Below, in pieces: positions 8,393 to 17,147 of a DNA stretch of 64,000 nucleotides (the first letter of the stretch is position 1; every line of letters starts with the position of its first letter). The notes under the pieces were generated by a model. That model did not search any database. It was not told the DNA's origin and saw nothing but the letters and a program-made list of their open reading frames with translations. The position numbers and the translations under genes were made by a program. The stretch lies in contig NZ_RQRS01000003.1 of the NCBI RefSeq assembly GCF_004335085.1, forward strand, positions 248,001 through 312,000, written 5' to 3'. Source of the stretch: Pedobacter nototheniae (lineage in GTDB: Bacteria; Bacteroidota; Bacteroidia; Sphingobacteriales; Sphingobacteriaceae).

Positions 8393-9274
8393 CTATCTCG
8401 GTAAGTTTTTTTGTAATGCTTTAGTTGCTCTTTTAATTGCTAGTTCCTCTTTCCATCTCATATATTTCTCTCTGAAATTAGCTTTCATAAAGTCGTCAAA
8501 TTTACGTTGCAAGGTTAAGTTGTACAAGCTTTTTGTTTTAACGGCCCAACTTTTATCCCAAGCCCTTAAACTTATTGAAAAAGAGCCATCGAGATATTTC
8601 ATCCAGTGCCAGTAGCCTGTTGGCATAAATAGCGTATCGCCATGCTCCAAAAAGGCTTCAACACCTTTTACACCTTCCAATGCGGGAAATTTTTCAAAAT
8701 CAGGATTCTCCACATCGTAGTCCTCAAGCGCATATGTGGCATAAGGAATTTGATATAAACGTTCTTTCCACTTGTAATCGAACAAAATTACATGCTTTCG
8801 CCCGTTAAAATGAGTATGGAAAATGTGTGCTAAATCTATATCGTAATGTAAAAAGGTTACAGAGCCTTTACCGCCAAAAAACATATTGGGGTAGCTATCT
8901 AAAAAACCACCCATTAAATCTTTTGGTGCAATGTAATCCTCTAATAACTTAGGGGCAAACTTAATAGGGTCGAATAAAAATATGCGTAAGTCTGTTGGCA
9001 TTTCTTTAATCAAATCTATATAATCGCTAAACTTCATTTCTGCAGCTGCGGCATTTATCGGTTTAGATGGATCTGCCTTAGAACTATCATATAAAGGAAC
9101 ACTTTTATCACCAACTACATCCTTCATATAATCCATTGTCCATTTTTGGTAAGCAGGCCATTTTTTAGCCATGTTTTTTATTACCAGTGGTTTACGCGGA
9201 TTTAAGTAGTTTTTTTCAAAATCAATTTTAGATATGTCTTCAACTATATCTATTGGAGATAAATCGAATTTCAT
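8393..9274 (-). CDS. JmjC-like cupin (Cupin_8) protein, paralogue 2
   Basis: A 293-residue paralogue of the protein at 6488-7366, with colinear motifs: His143/Asp145 in FLHYDIDLAHIFHTHF, NGRKH, and His223 in MPTGYWHWMKYLDGS. Long blocks are identical (SKADPSKPINAA, PKDLMGGF, ALEDYDV), so the pair arose by duplication. The C-terminal tails differ more and are both basic. It is the first gene of the cupin-DUF3050-cupin unit. A TAATTTTG motif (minus strand, 9297-9304) fits the Bacteroidota -7 box and sits about 23 bp before the start, but I found no matching -33 TTG. Probably an Fe(II)-dependent hydroxylase of unknown substrate. Confidence 0.85.
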   Translation of the reverse strand: MKFDLSPIDIVEDISKIDFEKNYLNPRKPLVIKNMAKKWPAYQKWTMDYMKDVVGDKSVPLYDSSKADPSKPINAAAAEMKFSDYIDLIKEMPTDLRIFLFDPIKFAPKLLEDYIAPKDLMGGFLDSYPNMFFGGKGSVTFLHYDIDLAHIFHTHFNGRKHVILFDYKWKERLYQIPYATYALEDYDVENPDFEKFPALEGVKGVEAFLEHGDTLFMPTGYWHWMKYLDGSFSISLRAWDKSWAVKTKSLYNLTLQRKFDDFMKANFREKYMRWKEELAIKRATKALQKNLPR

Positions 9275-9399
9275 GTTAACTTATTATTAAGACAGGCAAA
9301 ATTAAATATTTAGCTACATCTATATATAAGGACAGGTAAATCGTGAAAAAAGTCTGACAATTAAACGAAAAAAGTCAGAAAGTTATTCGTTTTGAAATA

Positions 9400-9437
9400 A
9401 AAAAAGACGTTTTTGCATGTGCAAAAACGTCTTTTTT
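9400..9437 (-). terminator. Intrinsic terminator of the fasciclin gene
   Basis: A 17-bp perfect stem (core GACGTTTTTGC / GCAAAAACGTC) with a 4-base loop ATGT, flanked by A- and T-runs, so it can work in either direction. It lies 17 bp past the fasciclin stop codon and separates it from the cupin unit. Confidence 0.9.
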
Positions 9438-9453
9438 ATAGGGATGACTAAAA

Positions 9454-10005
9454 TTATTTAGGCATTAAAACGGTATCAACAACATGTATAACACCATTTT
9501 TTTGCCAAACATCAGCAATGGTTACTGTGCTCATTCCACCTTTTTCGTCTTTTAATACTAGTTTTTTACCTTCCATCCAAGCCCAAAGTTTTCCACCTTC
9601 TACAGTAGTTAATTCTGCTTTACCTTTACCAGCTTTAATTGCTGCAGCAATTTCTTTGCTACCCATTTTGCCAGCAACAACATGGTAAGTTAAGATTTTA
9701 GTTAAAGTTGCTTTGTTTTCTGGTTTAACTAAAGTTTCTACTGTTCCTTTAGGTAATTTATCGAAAGCTTCGTTAGTTGGAGCAAAAACGGTAAATGGAC
9801 CTGCGCTTTTTAAAGTTTCTACTAAACCTGCAGCTTTAACAGCGGCAACAAGCGTAGTGTGATCTTTTGAGTTTACTGCATTATCTACAATATCTTTAGT
9901 AGCGTACATGGCAGCGCCACCAACCATCGGATTTTTTTGAGCGTAAACTTGTGATGTAAATGCCATTGTAACTACGGCAATTGCTGATAAGATTAATTTT
10001 TTCAT
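9454..10005 (-). CDS. Secreted fasciclin (FAS1) domain protein
   Basis: A 183-residue protein with a signal peptide (MKKLILSAIAVVTMAFTSQVYA, cleavage after about residue 22). A single FAS1 domain follows, with the hallmark PFTVFAPTNEAFDKLP (H1 region) and the late VIHVVDTVLMPK. FAS1 domains mediate adhesion or weak ligand binding at the cell surface or periplasm. The length equals one domain plus leader, with no sorting domain. It is monocistronic with its own strong terminator. Confidence 0.93.
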   Translation of the reverse strand: MKKLILSAIAVVTMAFTSQVYAQKNPMVGGAAMYATKDIVDNAVNSKDHTTLVAAVKAAGLVETLKSAGPFTVFAPTNEAFDKLPKGTVETLVKPENKATLTKILTYHVVAGKMGSKEIAAAIKAGKGKAELTTVEGGKLWAWMEGKKLVLKDEKGGMSTVTIADVWQKNGVIHVVDTVLMPK

Positions 10006-10142
10006 TATTTCTATTTTTTAAGTTTCTGTTATTTGAACTCATTTACGAGGACTTGCAAAAACTGGTTTTTTAGAAAACAATAAAAATAATTAAACTGTTG
10101 TTTTTCAGTGGTTTAATTTGAATTTTAAAAGCTCTTTTTAAG

Positions 10143-10925
10143 TTAAACTACTTTTGCTTCTCTTACTTTTTTGGAGAAAATTTTTGGAAAGAAGCGTTTT
10201 AGCAATACTGCTTTTGTTTCTTTACCGCCAATATAAACCTCTTCTTTTTTATTTTTAATGGCGATAATAATTTGTTCAGCACAGGTATCTGCACTCATTC
10301 CACTGTTTTGAGCATCATCCATTGTTCCTTGGTTTTCGCCCGTTGCTGTAAGTGCATTTATAGATACGTTAGTTTTCATAAAACCTGGACAAATAATGGT
10401 AATATCTATGTTTTGGTTATAAACTTCTGATCTCAAAGAGTCAAAATAACCGTGCAAAGCATGTTTGGATGCCGCGTACGCAGAGCGAAATTTAGTGCCA
10501 AACTTACCAACCAAACTACTAATGCAAACAATTTGGCCACCACCATTGGCAATCATAACAGGTAAAACAGTTTTGCTTAAAATTACGGTTCCCCAGAAAT
10601 TGGTATCCATAATTTTTTGCTCCATTTGGATAGTGGTTTCTAAAGCTAAGGAACGTTGACTTACGCCGCCGCTATTAATTAGTAAATCAATCTTCCCGAA
10701 AATACGAATAGCCGCCTCTGCCTTTTCGCTAAGTGTTTCTGTTTCGCTTAAATCAAATGGCAACACATGCACATTAAAAGAATTTTGGCAATTGCCTTTT
10801 ACCCTGAATAATTCATCTCGATTGCGTGCGGATATAATTAACTTATCGCCTGCTTTAAAATATTTGTAAACTAAGGCTTCGCCAATTCCTGAAGATGCGC
10901 CAGTTATCCATACAATTTTAGACAT
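10143..10925 (-). CDS. Short-chain dehydrogenase/reductase (SDR)
   Basis: A 260-residue classical SDR. The NAD(P)-binding motif TGASSGIGEA is at residues 9-18, Ser sits in VCISSLVGKFG, and the catalytic pair is YAASK (about residues 155-159). The usual NNAG is replaced by NSGG in LLINSGGVSQRS. It resembles the DHRS7-like group of SDRs. The C-terminus is basic and hydrophobic (AVLLKRFFPKIFSKKV), possibly a membrane-associating helix. It lies 26 bp downstream of hemW on the same strand. The substrate is unknown. Confidence 0.9.
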   Translation of the reverse strand: MSKIVWITGASSGIGEALVYKYFKAGDKLIISARNRDELFRVKGNCQNSFNVHVLPFDLSETETLSEKAEAAIRIFGKIDLLINSGGVSQRSLALETTIQMEQKIMDTNFWGTVILSKTVLPVMIANGGGQIVCISSLVGKFGTKFRSAYAASKHALHGYFDSLRSEVYNQNIDITIICPGFMKTNVSINALTATGENQGTMDDAQNSGMSADTCAEQIIIAIKNKKEEVYIGGKETKAVLLKRFFPKIFSKKVREAKVV

Positions 10926-10951
10926 ATATTTTAATTTTAAAACTCGTTAAT

Positions 10952-12082
10952 TCAGTCATTAATGATAAACAATTCGGATGCAATGTGGTCGGCAAATAAT
11001 TTACCTTCCTTGCTCAAAGTAAGTGTTTCGCCGTCTTTAATCAGCCAGTCTTTTTCTTCAAAACTTTTTAAATTATATAGCGTTTCTTCATGGAAATCTT
11101 TCCCGAAATCGATTTTTACTTTATCCAAATTAATACCCCACATTGTTCGAAGGGAAGTCATCATGTACTCGTTAAAACGGTCGTTAATACTTAATTCTTC
11201 AACAGTTTCCGGTAATTTATTGCTATTTAAAAGTTCTATGTACTGCGCATTATTTGCGGGATTCATGTATCTGTTGTAACCATCGAAACCGTGGGCAGAT
11301 GGGCCGATACCTATATAATCTATCCCTTTCCAATAATTGGTGTTGTGGATAGCATAACAACCTGGCTTAGCGAAATTCGAAATTTCGTAATGCTCAAAAC
11401 CTGCTTCAATCAATTTTTCCATCAGAATTATAAATTGAGCTGCACTTTGATTATCACTTACCGGAATTTGTTTTTTGTTTTTTATGGCATGAGCCAGCGC
11501 CGTTCTTGGTTCAACAGTTAATGCATAAGCAGAAATATGTGGAACTTGTAACTCAATAGCTTTTTGAATGTTAGAAAGCCATTTTGTATCGGTTAATAGG
11601 GGATAGCCGTAAATTAAATCCAGTGTTAGGTTTTCAAAACCTGCATCCTGACTTCTTTTTATGCAATCTTCTGCTTCTAAAGCATTATGCGCCCGATTCA
11701 TCCAAATTAAATCTTCGTTATAAAAAGATTGAATGCCAACACTAAAACGGTTAACAGGCAACTGCTTTAATTCCTTTAATTTTTGTGCAGTTAAATCATC
11801 TGGGTTAGTCTCAATCGTAATCTCTGCATCTGCGCTAACCGAAAAGGTTTGATTTATAGCATCGAATATCTTTTGCAAACTGGCTTCCGGTAGGATAGAA
11901 GGTGTACCACCACCAAAGTAAATACTCCCAACTTGGCCGCTAATCCGATCTTTTTTTAACTTAATTTCTTTGCAAATGCTTTCTACCATTTCATCAGCAT
12001 ACTTTAAAGAAGTGCTAAAATGAAAATCACAATAATGACAAGCTTTTTTACAGAAAGGAATATGGATATAGATACCGGACAT
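10952..12082 (-). CDS. hemW: HemW, radical SAM haem chaperone (coproporphyrinogen oxidase-like)
   Basis: A 376-residue radical SAM protein. The cluster-binding motif is CKKACHYCDFH (CX3CX2C, residues 11-18), followed by YFGGGTPSIL and TIETNPDD, which bind SAM. It lacks the extra N-terminal region of HemN, so HemW is the better call: in other bacteria it binds haem and hands it to respiratory enzymes. The start MSGIYIHIPFCKK is standard for the family. It is followed at 26 bp by an SDR gene, probably in one transcript. Confidence 0.92.
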   Translation of the reverse strand: MSGIYIHIPFCKKACHYCDFHFSTSLKYADEMVESICKEIKLKKDRISGQVGSIYFGGGTPSILPEASLQKIFDAINQTFSVSADAEITIETNPDDLTAQKLKELKQLPVNRFSVGIQSFYNEDLIWMNRAHNALEAEDCIKRSQDAGFENLTLDLIYGYPLLTDTKWLSNIQKAIELQVPHISAYALTVEPRTALAHAIKNKKQIPVSDNQSAAQFIILMEKLIEAGFEHYEISNFAKPGCYAIHNTNYWKGIDYIGIGPSAHGFDGYNRYMNPANNAQYIELLNSNKLPETVEELSINDRFNEYMMTSLRTMWGINLDKVKIDFGKDFHEETLYNLKSFEEKDWLIKDGETLTLSKEGKLFADHIASELFIIND

Positions 12083-12170
12083 TCCTGCAAAGATACGAGA
12101 TAATATTATGCGTTATATTGCGAATGTAATTCGCTTTGAATTGATTTTACCTGTTTATGATGAATTAGAG

Positions 12171-12186
12171 GTTTTTATAACCACAT
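12171..12186. repeat. Left copy of 16-bp direct repeat bounding an accessory segment
   Basis: GTTTTTATAACCACAT occurs here and again, identically, at 13216-13231. The two copies bracket about 1.03 kb containing a shortened gene and a gene fragment. Confidence 0.7.
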
Positions 12187-12215
12187 AAATTGAAACCTCT
12201 TTTCATGATGGCATC

Positions 12216-12836
12216 TTATATTGCTTCAATTTTTTTTGAAACCTCTTTTCCTTTTTCTGTATTTCTCAGTTTTATCGATAATTTACTGAAAAACTGTTCA
12301 AAATCTGTTTTTTTTAATAAAGAAAAGGAGCTATTGATCGATAATAAAACATTTATAAACATTAATGAAATTGGTGAATCAGGATGGTTTGTAAAAAAGG
12401 TTAGATATTCTTTGTTTTGAATGGTTGCATTCATATCTTCAATATCTGAATTATATTTACCCCCCTTAACTGTTGCTCCATTAACATCCATTCTTATAAA
12501 AATCTCAGCATCACTGTCTATAGCAAGAAGTCTTTCATCAAGGGTTCTCTCTCTTGATTTTTGCAAATAGGTATCGAAATTTTCTGTAGAATCTCCTGAT
12601 AGGAACAGTTTCCTTAATTCAAAATCATCATCTTGCTTAACATCAAAATGGAATTTTTTATTAAGGATAGGACTCATAGTAATACCTTTTCTGTTAAGAT
12701 CAACTAAATAAGCATATTTATAAGGCAATTGATTAATTAATAGTCCATTGATTTTGCGATTCAGAGTTTGACTATACAGACCCTGAATTGAGAATAACAT
12801 AATGATAAATGTTATTGTAAATTTACTTTTGTGCAT
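12216..12836 (-). CDS. DUF4369-like secreted protein lacking a thioredoxin domain
   Basis: The start is placed at the ATG at 12836 (MHKSKFTITFIIMLFSIQGLYSQ), which gives a proper signal peptide; an upstream ATG at 12869 would bury it. The 206-residue product resembles the N-terminal part of Bacteroidota TlpA-type thioredoxins: a beta-rich DUF4369-like region, then the helical FTNHPDSPISLMFINVLLS and NTEKGKEVSKKIEA segments. In the full-length family the thioredoxin domain follows at this point, but here the frame ends. It may be a truncated gene or a naturally short member. It lies inside the segment bounded by 16-bp direct repeats. Confidence 0.55.
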   Translation of the reverse strand: MHKSKFTITFIIMLFSIQGLYSQTLNRKINGLLINQLPYKYAYLVDLNRKGITMSPILNKKFHFDVKQDDDFELRKLFLSGDSTENFDTYLQKSRERTLDERLLAIDSDAEIFIRMDVNGATVKGGKYNSDIEDMNATIQNKEYLTFFTNHPDSPISLMFINVLLSINSSFSLLKKTDFEQFFSKLSIKLRNTEKGKEVSKKIEAI

Positions 12837-12859
12837 TACGAAGTTATTCTTTCCCAATT

Positions 12860-12997
12860 TTACAAACACATATCCGCAACAACTGCTGCTCTTAGGCCAT
12901 CTTTATAAGAATTGCCTGTAAGTGCGGGTGTATTAGGCTCAATGCAATATTCAAGTGTTGTATCTTTATCCATAAGGCCATCGATTACGTTTTTCAT
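12860..12997 (-). pseudogene. Fragment resembling the C-terminus of a Gfo/Idh/MocA oxidoreductase
   Basis: A 45-residue stretch beginning MKNVIDGLMDKD and ending GNSYKDGLRAAVVADMCL. The GLRAAVVAD segment resembles the last helix of Gfo/Idh/MocA family NAD(P)-dependent oxidoreductases, but no nucleotide-binding region exists upstream. The frame continues upstream as AT-rich, implausible sequence to 13162. I read it as a decayed remnant. The match is short and from memory, so alternatives remain possible. Confidence 0.35.
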
Positions 12998-13215
12998 CTC
13001 AATTTTATTGAGAGTTTTTAGATTTTTATACCAAGATAAGATCAATAACATATATCTGTATGAAAAAAGATATATTTTTAAAATGTTTATTTTCAATAAA
13101 TTTATAGTATTAATATACTTTGTTAATTGAATTAATTGACGAAAATAAAGATAAATTGGCATTGTATACTGCTGTTCTTATTGAATCGTAAGAATGGATT
13201 ATGGGGAAATTGCTA

Positions 13216-13231
13216 GTTTTTATAACCACAT
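13216..13231. repeat. Right copy of 16-bp direct repeat
   Basis: Identical to 12171-12186. It lies upstream of a hairpin at 13289-13318. Confidence 0.7.
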
Positions 13232-13288
13232 CATAAGGTGGGAGTTGATAAAAAAGATTGTCTTGATAATTTGAATATCTGTTAAATA

Positions 13289-13318
13289 ATTATAGCCCGT
13301 ATTTCTACGAGCTATAAT
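13289..13318. terminator. Candidate hairpin terminator
   Basis: ATTATAGCCCGT pairs with ACGAGCTATAAT (one mismatch) around a 6-base loop, followed on the plus strand by CTTTTATT. It could terminate either the hydrolase gene (minus, ending at 13420) or nothing now present on the plus strand. Confidence 0.45.
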
Positions 13319-13419
13319 CTTTTATTGTTCTTTAATTTTGGCTTCTGCAAATCAAACTTATCTGCACGTTATGCCAGAATTTTGTACTTATTCTTATTTA
13401 ACATCATTAATTTAAATGT

Positions 13420-14592
13420 TTATGGCTTCTTCGACCAGGTCCAATATTTAAAAATTGACTGATGATCTGCATCGTCTAAATATGTTACAACAACGTTAGG
13501 ATTTTCCTTTTTAATCATTTCTGAATGAATTGAAGGAATAGTAACATCTTTTTTTCCATGGAAAATTTGAACAGGTATGGTAGCCTTTTGAAGGTATTTA
13601 CTCGTTTCAATATTAAAATTCATATACTGCTTGGTTTGCTCATTAAGAATAAGGCCTAAAATCGGCAGAATGGAAAGTGCCTCGCTATACATATCATAAT
13701 ATGGAGCTAGTAAAGTCAAACCAGAAGGTTTAGTTTTTGTTTCAGCAACCAGATGAGCTGCAATTCCTGTCCCGAGCGAATAGCCAATCACCACAATAGG
13801 TACACCTACATATTCCTTCGACACCTCCTGATATACAATTTCCGTATCATTGAATAATTCTTCTTTATTAGTAAGAGTACCTGTAGACAATCCAAAACCT
13901 CTGTAATCCATCATAACAAGATCATATCCACTATCCTGAACATACTTTTCTGCAGCAGGCTTAAATGTAAGATTCTCTCCGGCATTTCCATGTAAAAAAA
14001 AGATAAGACCCTTTGATGGACCTACTTTCCTTTTGTAATGTAAGGCATGTATTGTTGTATTTTCATCAGTATTGATGAACCTTTGTTTTAAATCATATGT
14101 CGATTGTAATTCTAAAGAAGGGAGAAGTAAACCAAGGCCTGCTAATGAATACCTACCATCGGTAGTTGGGTGAAAAAGAACCATATTTTCGAGGATAGGA
14201 GCCAGAATTTTTACTGCTATACTCTGTAAAATAACTACAGTGAGATCTAATGGATTATCTAAATAAGATTCAGTCGTGGCTAAGGCATTTTTTGAGATCG
14301 AGTTATTAGTTGCGCTTGGCACTTGATACTGACTTACTATTTTTGTTATTTGTTGATATTCTTTTTCCGAAATGGGCGTACTTACACCTTTGGATCGTAA
14401 AAAAAACTTTCCATTTTCTTTAATAACGTCTAATCCATAATTTGCCAACCTGAATTTATCTGGTAAAGACTTTTGTTGTGTAGATTCAAGAGAATTCCCT
14501 TCCGATTTGGAATTCTCATTCTTTTTACAGCCATTTATGCAAATGATTGTAAAAATAAATAGTAGATAAATGGTTTTTAAAGAGTTTTTCAT
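13420..14592 (-). CDS. Alpha/beta hydrolase lipoprotein
   Basis: A 390-residue predicted lipoprotein: MKNSLKTIYLLFIFTIICINGCKKN, with lipobox INGC (Cys22). The hydrolase domain covers about residues 190-385: oxyanion-region LIFFLHGNAGENLTF, DLVMMDYRGFGLS, nucleophile elbow GYSLGTG, VQIFHGKKDVTIP (acid) and DADHQS (His). This is the layout of BEM46/prolyl-oligopeptidase-like hydrolases. Residues 30-180 are unassigned. It is probably anchored in the inner or outer membrane facing the periplasm. The substrate is unknown. It is transcribed away from the LytTR regulator gene. Confidence 0.88.
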   Translation of the reverse strand: MKNSLKTIYLLFIFTIICINGCKKNENSKSEGNSLESTQQKSLPDKFRLANYGLDVIKENGKFFLRSKGVSTPISEKEYQQITKIVSQYQVPSATNNSISKNALATTESYLDNPLDLTVVILQSIAVKILAPILENMVLFHPTTDGRYSLAGLGLLLPSLELQSTYDLKQRFINTDENTTIHALHYKRKVGPSKGLIFFLHGNAGENLTFKPAAEKYVQDSGYDLVMMDYRGFGLSTGTLTNKEELFNDTEIVYQEVSKEYVGVPIVVIGYSLGTGIAAHLVAETKTKPSGLTLLAPYYDMYSEALSILPILGLILNEQTKQYMNFNIETSKYLQKATIPVQIFHGKKDVTIPSIHSEMIKKENPNVVVTYLDDADHQSIFKYWTWSKKP

Positions 14593-14806
14593 TTTTAAAT
14601 TTATAAAGTTATTATTAGGTTAATTATCAGCAATTTAGATGCGAAAATCTATTAATTAAAACTTTCATCTATACAACCATATTACTTGCATAAGCAACTA
14701 CTTTAACGTCATGAACGGCAAATTTTAAATATGTTGTGTTTGTTTAATTAACTAATAATGTATAACTTAACATACGCATCCCGCTAACCAATTAATGTAA
14801 TTAGGA

Positions 14807-15529
14807 ATGCCATATGTTTGTGTTGCGATTGACGATGATTTTTTCGCTTTAGAAATTATAAAAGATTATATCGAATTAGAGGCAAATCTTTATCTGTTAA
14901 AAACTTTTAATAGCCCGAAATCAGCATTAGATTTTGTTTTAAAGAAACAAATGATAGACATTATCTTTATTGATATAGAAATGACGGAGATGAGTGGCCT
15001 TGATTTGGCTACATTAATTAGGCATAAGGCACAGAAGTTAGTTTTTATTACGGCTCACACAGAACATGCTATTAATTCTTACCAAATGAATGCCGATGCA
15101 TTTCTGCTTAAGCCCTATTCTCAACAAAATTTTTCACAAATGCTGGGAAGATTATTTCCCAAACAAACAACTGAAATAGGTATAAAACAGGAAAATGAAA
15201 ATTTTATTTTTGTTAGAAAAGTGGAAGAAAAAGATAAATTATTCAAGATTTTTCTTAGCGATATTATTGCCATTGAAGCTCAAGGCAGATATATCAAATT
15301 TCATTTGTATGAAACAAATATTTTAGTCCATACATCTTTATCAAAGATATTAGCTTCATTAATGTGGACGGGGTATTTTACGCGTATCCACAGATCATTT
15401 ATTATATCCATAAATCAAATTAAGGCAGTTCAGCGATCATATGTATTCCTTAATAACGATTTGAAAATACCAATTGGTAGAGCTTATAAAGGGTTTTATT
15501 TCAAAATCTCAAAGGGGCATGAGGTCTAA
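14807..15529 (+). CDS. LytTR-family response regulator (orphan)
   Basis: A 240-residue two-domain regulator. The receiver domain (residues 1-115) has the acidic pocket at Asp9-Asp11, phospho-acceptor Asp56 in IIFIDIEMTEMSG and the Lys in AFLLKPYS. The LytTR DNA-binding domain (about 130-235) contains IIAIEAQGRYIKFHL, TSLSKILASL and FTRIHRSFIISI. Such regulators bind short direct repeats upstream of target promoters. No histidine kinase gene is adjacent, so its partner must be elsewhere. The divergent neighbour is the lipoprotein hydrolase at 13420-14592. Confidence 0.92.
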   Translation: MPYVCVAIDDDFFALEIIKDYIELEANLYLLKTFNSPKSALDFVLKKQMIDIIFIDIEMTEMSGLDLATLIRHKAQKLVFITAHTEHAINSYQMNADAFLLKPYSQQNFSQMLGRLFPKQTTEIGIKQENENFIFVRKVEEKDKLFKIFLSDIIAIEAQGRYIKFHLYETNILVHTSLSKILASLMWTGYFTRIHRSFIISINQIKAVQRSYVFLNNDLKIPIGRAYKGFYFKISKGHEV

Positions 15530-15613
15530 AAATATTAAAGTGCACTAATGTAATTGGCGTGGAATGAAACTCATTTAGTTTTAGTGCCAGTAATAAACAT
15601 TCAAACTACAGTC

Positions 15614-15955
15614 CTAAAGCAACGGCCTTGGGTCAAACAAAACCTTTATAGATTTAATTTTTTCATTTTCTAGTGAATACCAACCTGAAGCAAAAATGGT
15701 TTTCTCGCCCATATTAATATCGTAGAAAACTGAAACGTCATCATCGTTTAGGAAAAGCTTTTGAATGCTGTATTTGAATTTCATTTTTTTCATATCGTCG
15801 ATGTAATTACCAGCGCCAGTGCGCTCGCCCATTACACCTTTAAAGGTCATATTTACATCTAACTGTTCCTTTGCAAGATCAAAATCTTCAGCATTTAAGG
15901 CATTTAAGAAATCCAATACAACAACTTTACTGTTATGTTCGTTTAAGGTTGACAT
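15614..15955 (-). CDS. NTF2-like (SnoaL-type) protein
   Basis: A 113-residue soluble protein with no signal peptide. The pattern KVVVLDFLNALNAEDFDLA...MTFKG, followed by beta strands and ending IKSIKVLFDPRPLL, is that of nuclear transport factor 2-like/SnoaL proteins, which form a small cone-shaped cavity. The function is unknown. It converges with the LytTR gene (85 bp apart) and is transcribed away from the DUF4271-hemD unit. Confidence 0.75.
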   Translation of the reverse strand: MSTLNEHNSKVVVLDFLNALNAEDFDLAKEQLDVNMTFKGVMGERTGAGNYIDDMKKMKFKYSIQKLFLNDDDVSVFYDINMGEKTIFASGWYSLENEKIKSIKVLFDPRPLL

Positions 15956-16099
15956 AATTTTATGGTATTTTATATTTTAAAACATAGCATTTTTCATAAT
16001 GTTTTGATGGTTAAAGGTTCATTGCAAAACTCTAATGTTAGCCATAAAACTGATTTTATTAACAAGGTATGATTAAACACAATTAAATGGGCTTATTTT

Positions 16100-16131
16100 T
16101 TGCGTAAACAATAAATATTCAAGTACTTTTG
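16100..16131 (+). promoter_or_regulatory. Bacteroidota-type promoter for DUF4271-hemD
   Basis: A TTG (-33 type) at 16100-16102 is followed after 21 bases by TACTTTTG (-7 type, TAnnTTTG) at 16124-16131. The start codon lies 25 bases further on. Confidence 0.6.
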
Positions 16132-16155
16132 CTTCCTTAATTTTTAACTGTTTGA

Positions 16156-17133
16156 ATGCCTAAATTTATATTCATCTTATTTGCTTTTTTATGGTGTGCA
16201 AATTTTGCTGATGGGCAACAAATTTCCACAGTTTCTGATAGTGCCATAGTTCAGAAATATCAATATAGGCGTTATCGATTAGATTCAGCTCAGCTTATTA
16301 GGCAAAAAATCGTTACCGATTCCATCATAAAACACACTTGGGTTTTGCCAGATAGTGCGATAAATAAAAATGCTTTGCTGGATAGCGTTCAAAAAGAATA
16401 TTTATTTCCTACCCTTGATTTGTTGGCTTGGCAAAAGAAATATCAGCACTTAAAAAAGAAGGAAAATCCTTATCAATTGGGGCACGCAATACCGAAGGGA
16501 AATGTTTGGCTTTTAGGTTTCATCTTTATTATGCTACTGATTTTTGCGATTCTTAAAAATGCCTTTTCTAAACAATTATCAGCTATTGTACAATCATTTT
16601 TTAGTAACAGGGTTTTAAATAATATTAACAAGGAAGATAACCTTTTTAGTTCCTGGCCTTTTTTATTGCTTTTTATTCAGTTTGGCTTTATTTTAGGAAT
16701 GTTTTTTTTCCTCGTGGCCCAATATTATGATATGTACCAAGTGAAGCAGGGATTTAAGTTTTTCTTCACCATCTCCATTCTCATAATTGTTTTTTATGCA
16801 TTGAAACTGATTATCTTAAGATTCCTTGGTTACCTGTTTAATGTGCAAAAACCTGTTGGAGAATACATCTCAATATTATATTTAAGTTATTTTAATGCAT
16901 CGTTATTATTTATTCCTTTAGTAGTTGCTTTTGCCCTTTCACCATTAAAATATGGCGTTGTATATATCGTACTGGCATACTTACTGTTAGGGGTCATATT
17001 TACCTTTCAGCTATTAAGAGCAGGTATAACGATTCTTTCTAATAATAAGTTTTCTAGAATGCATTTAATTTTGTACTTTTGCGCCCTCGAAATATGTCCT
17101 ATTTTAATACTAATTAAAACGATAGGATTGTAG
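16156..17133 (+). CDS. DUF4271 membrane protein
   Basis: A 325-residue protein with a signal peptide (MPKFIFILFAFLWCANFADGQ), a periplasmic segment of roughly 95 residues with several short charged motifs, then seven or eight hydrophobic helices from about residue 118 on (WLLGFIFIMLLIFAIL, FLLLFIQFGFILGMFFF, others). It fits DUF4271, a Bacteroidota family found directly upstream of hemD, as here (14 bp gap). The role is unknown; the conserved linkage hints at haem or envelope biology. A second TACTTTTG at 17074-17081 inside its end might give hemD its own promoter. Confidence 0.8.
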   Translation: MPKFIFILFAFLWCANFADGQQISTVSDSAIVQKYQYRRYRLDSAQLIRQKIVTDSIIKHTWVLPDSAINKNALLDSVQKEYLFPTLDLLAWQKKYQHLKKKENPYQLGHAIPKGNVWLLGFIFIMLLIFAILKNAFSKQLSAIVQSFFSNRVLNNINKEDNLFSSWPFLLLFIQFGFILGMFFFLVAQYYDMYQVKQGFKFFFTISILIIVFYALKLIILRFLGYLFNVQKPVGEYISILYLSYFNASLLFIPLVVAFALSPLKYGVVYIVLAYLLLGVIFTFQLLRAGITILSNNKFSRMHLILYFCALEICPILILIKTIGL

Positions 17134-17147
17134 CAGGAAAAAGGAAA

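Noticed and set aside
12912..13130. Plus-strand ORF of 72 residues
   Set aside because: AT-rich shadow opposite the gene remnant; no family and no start signals.
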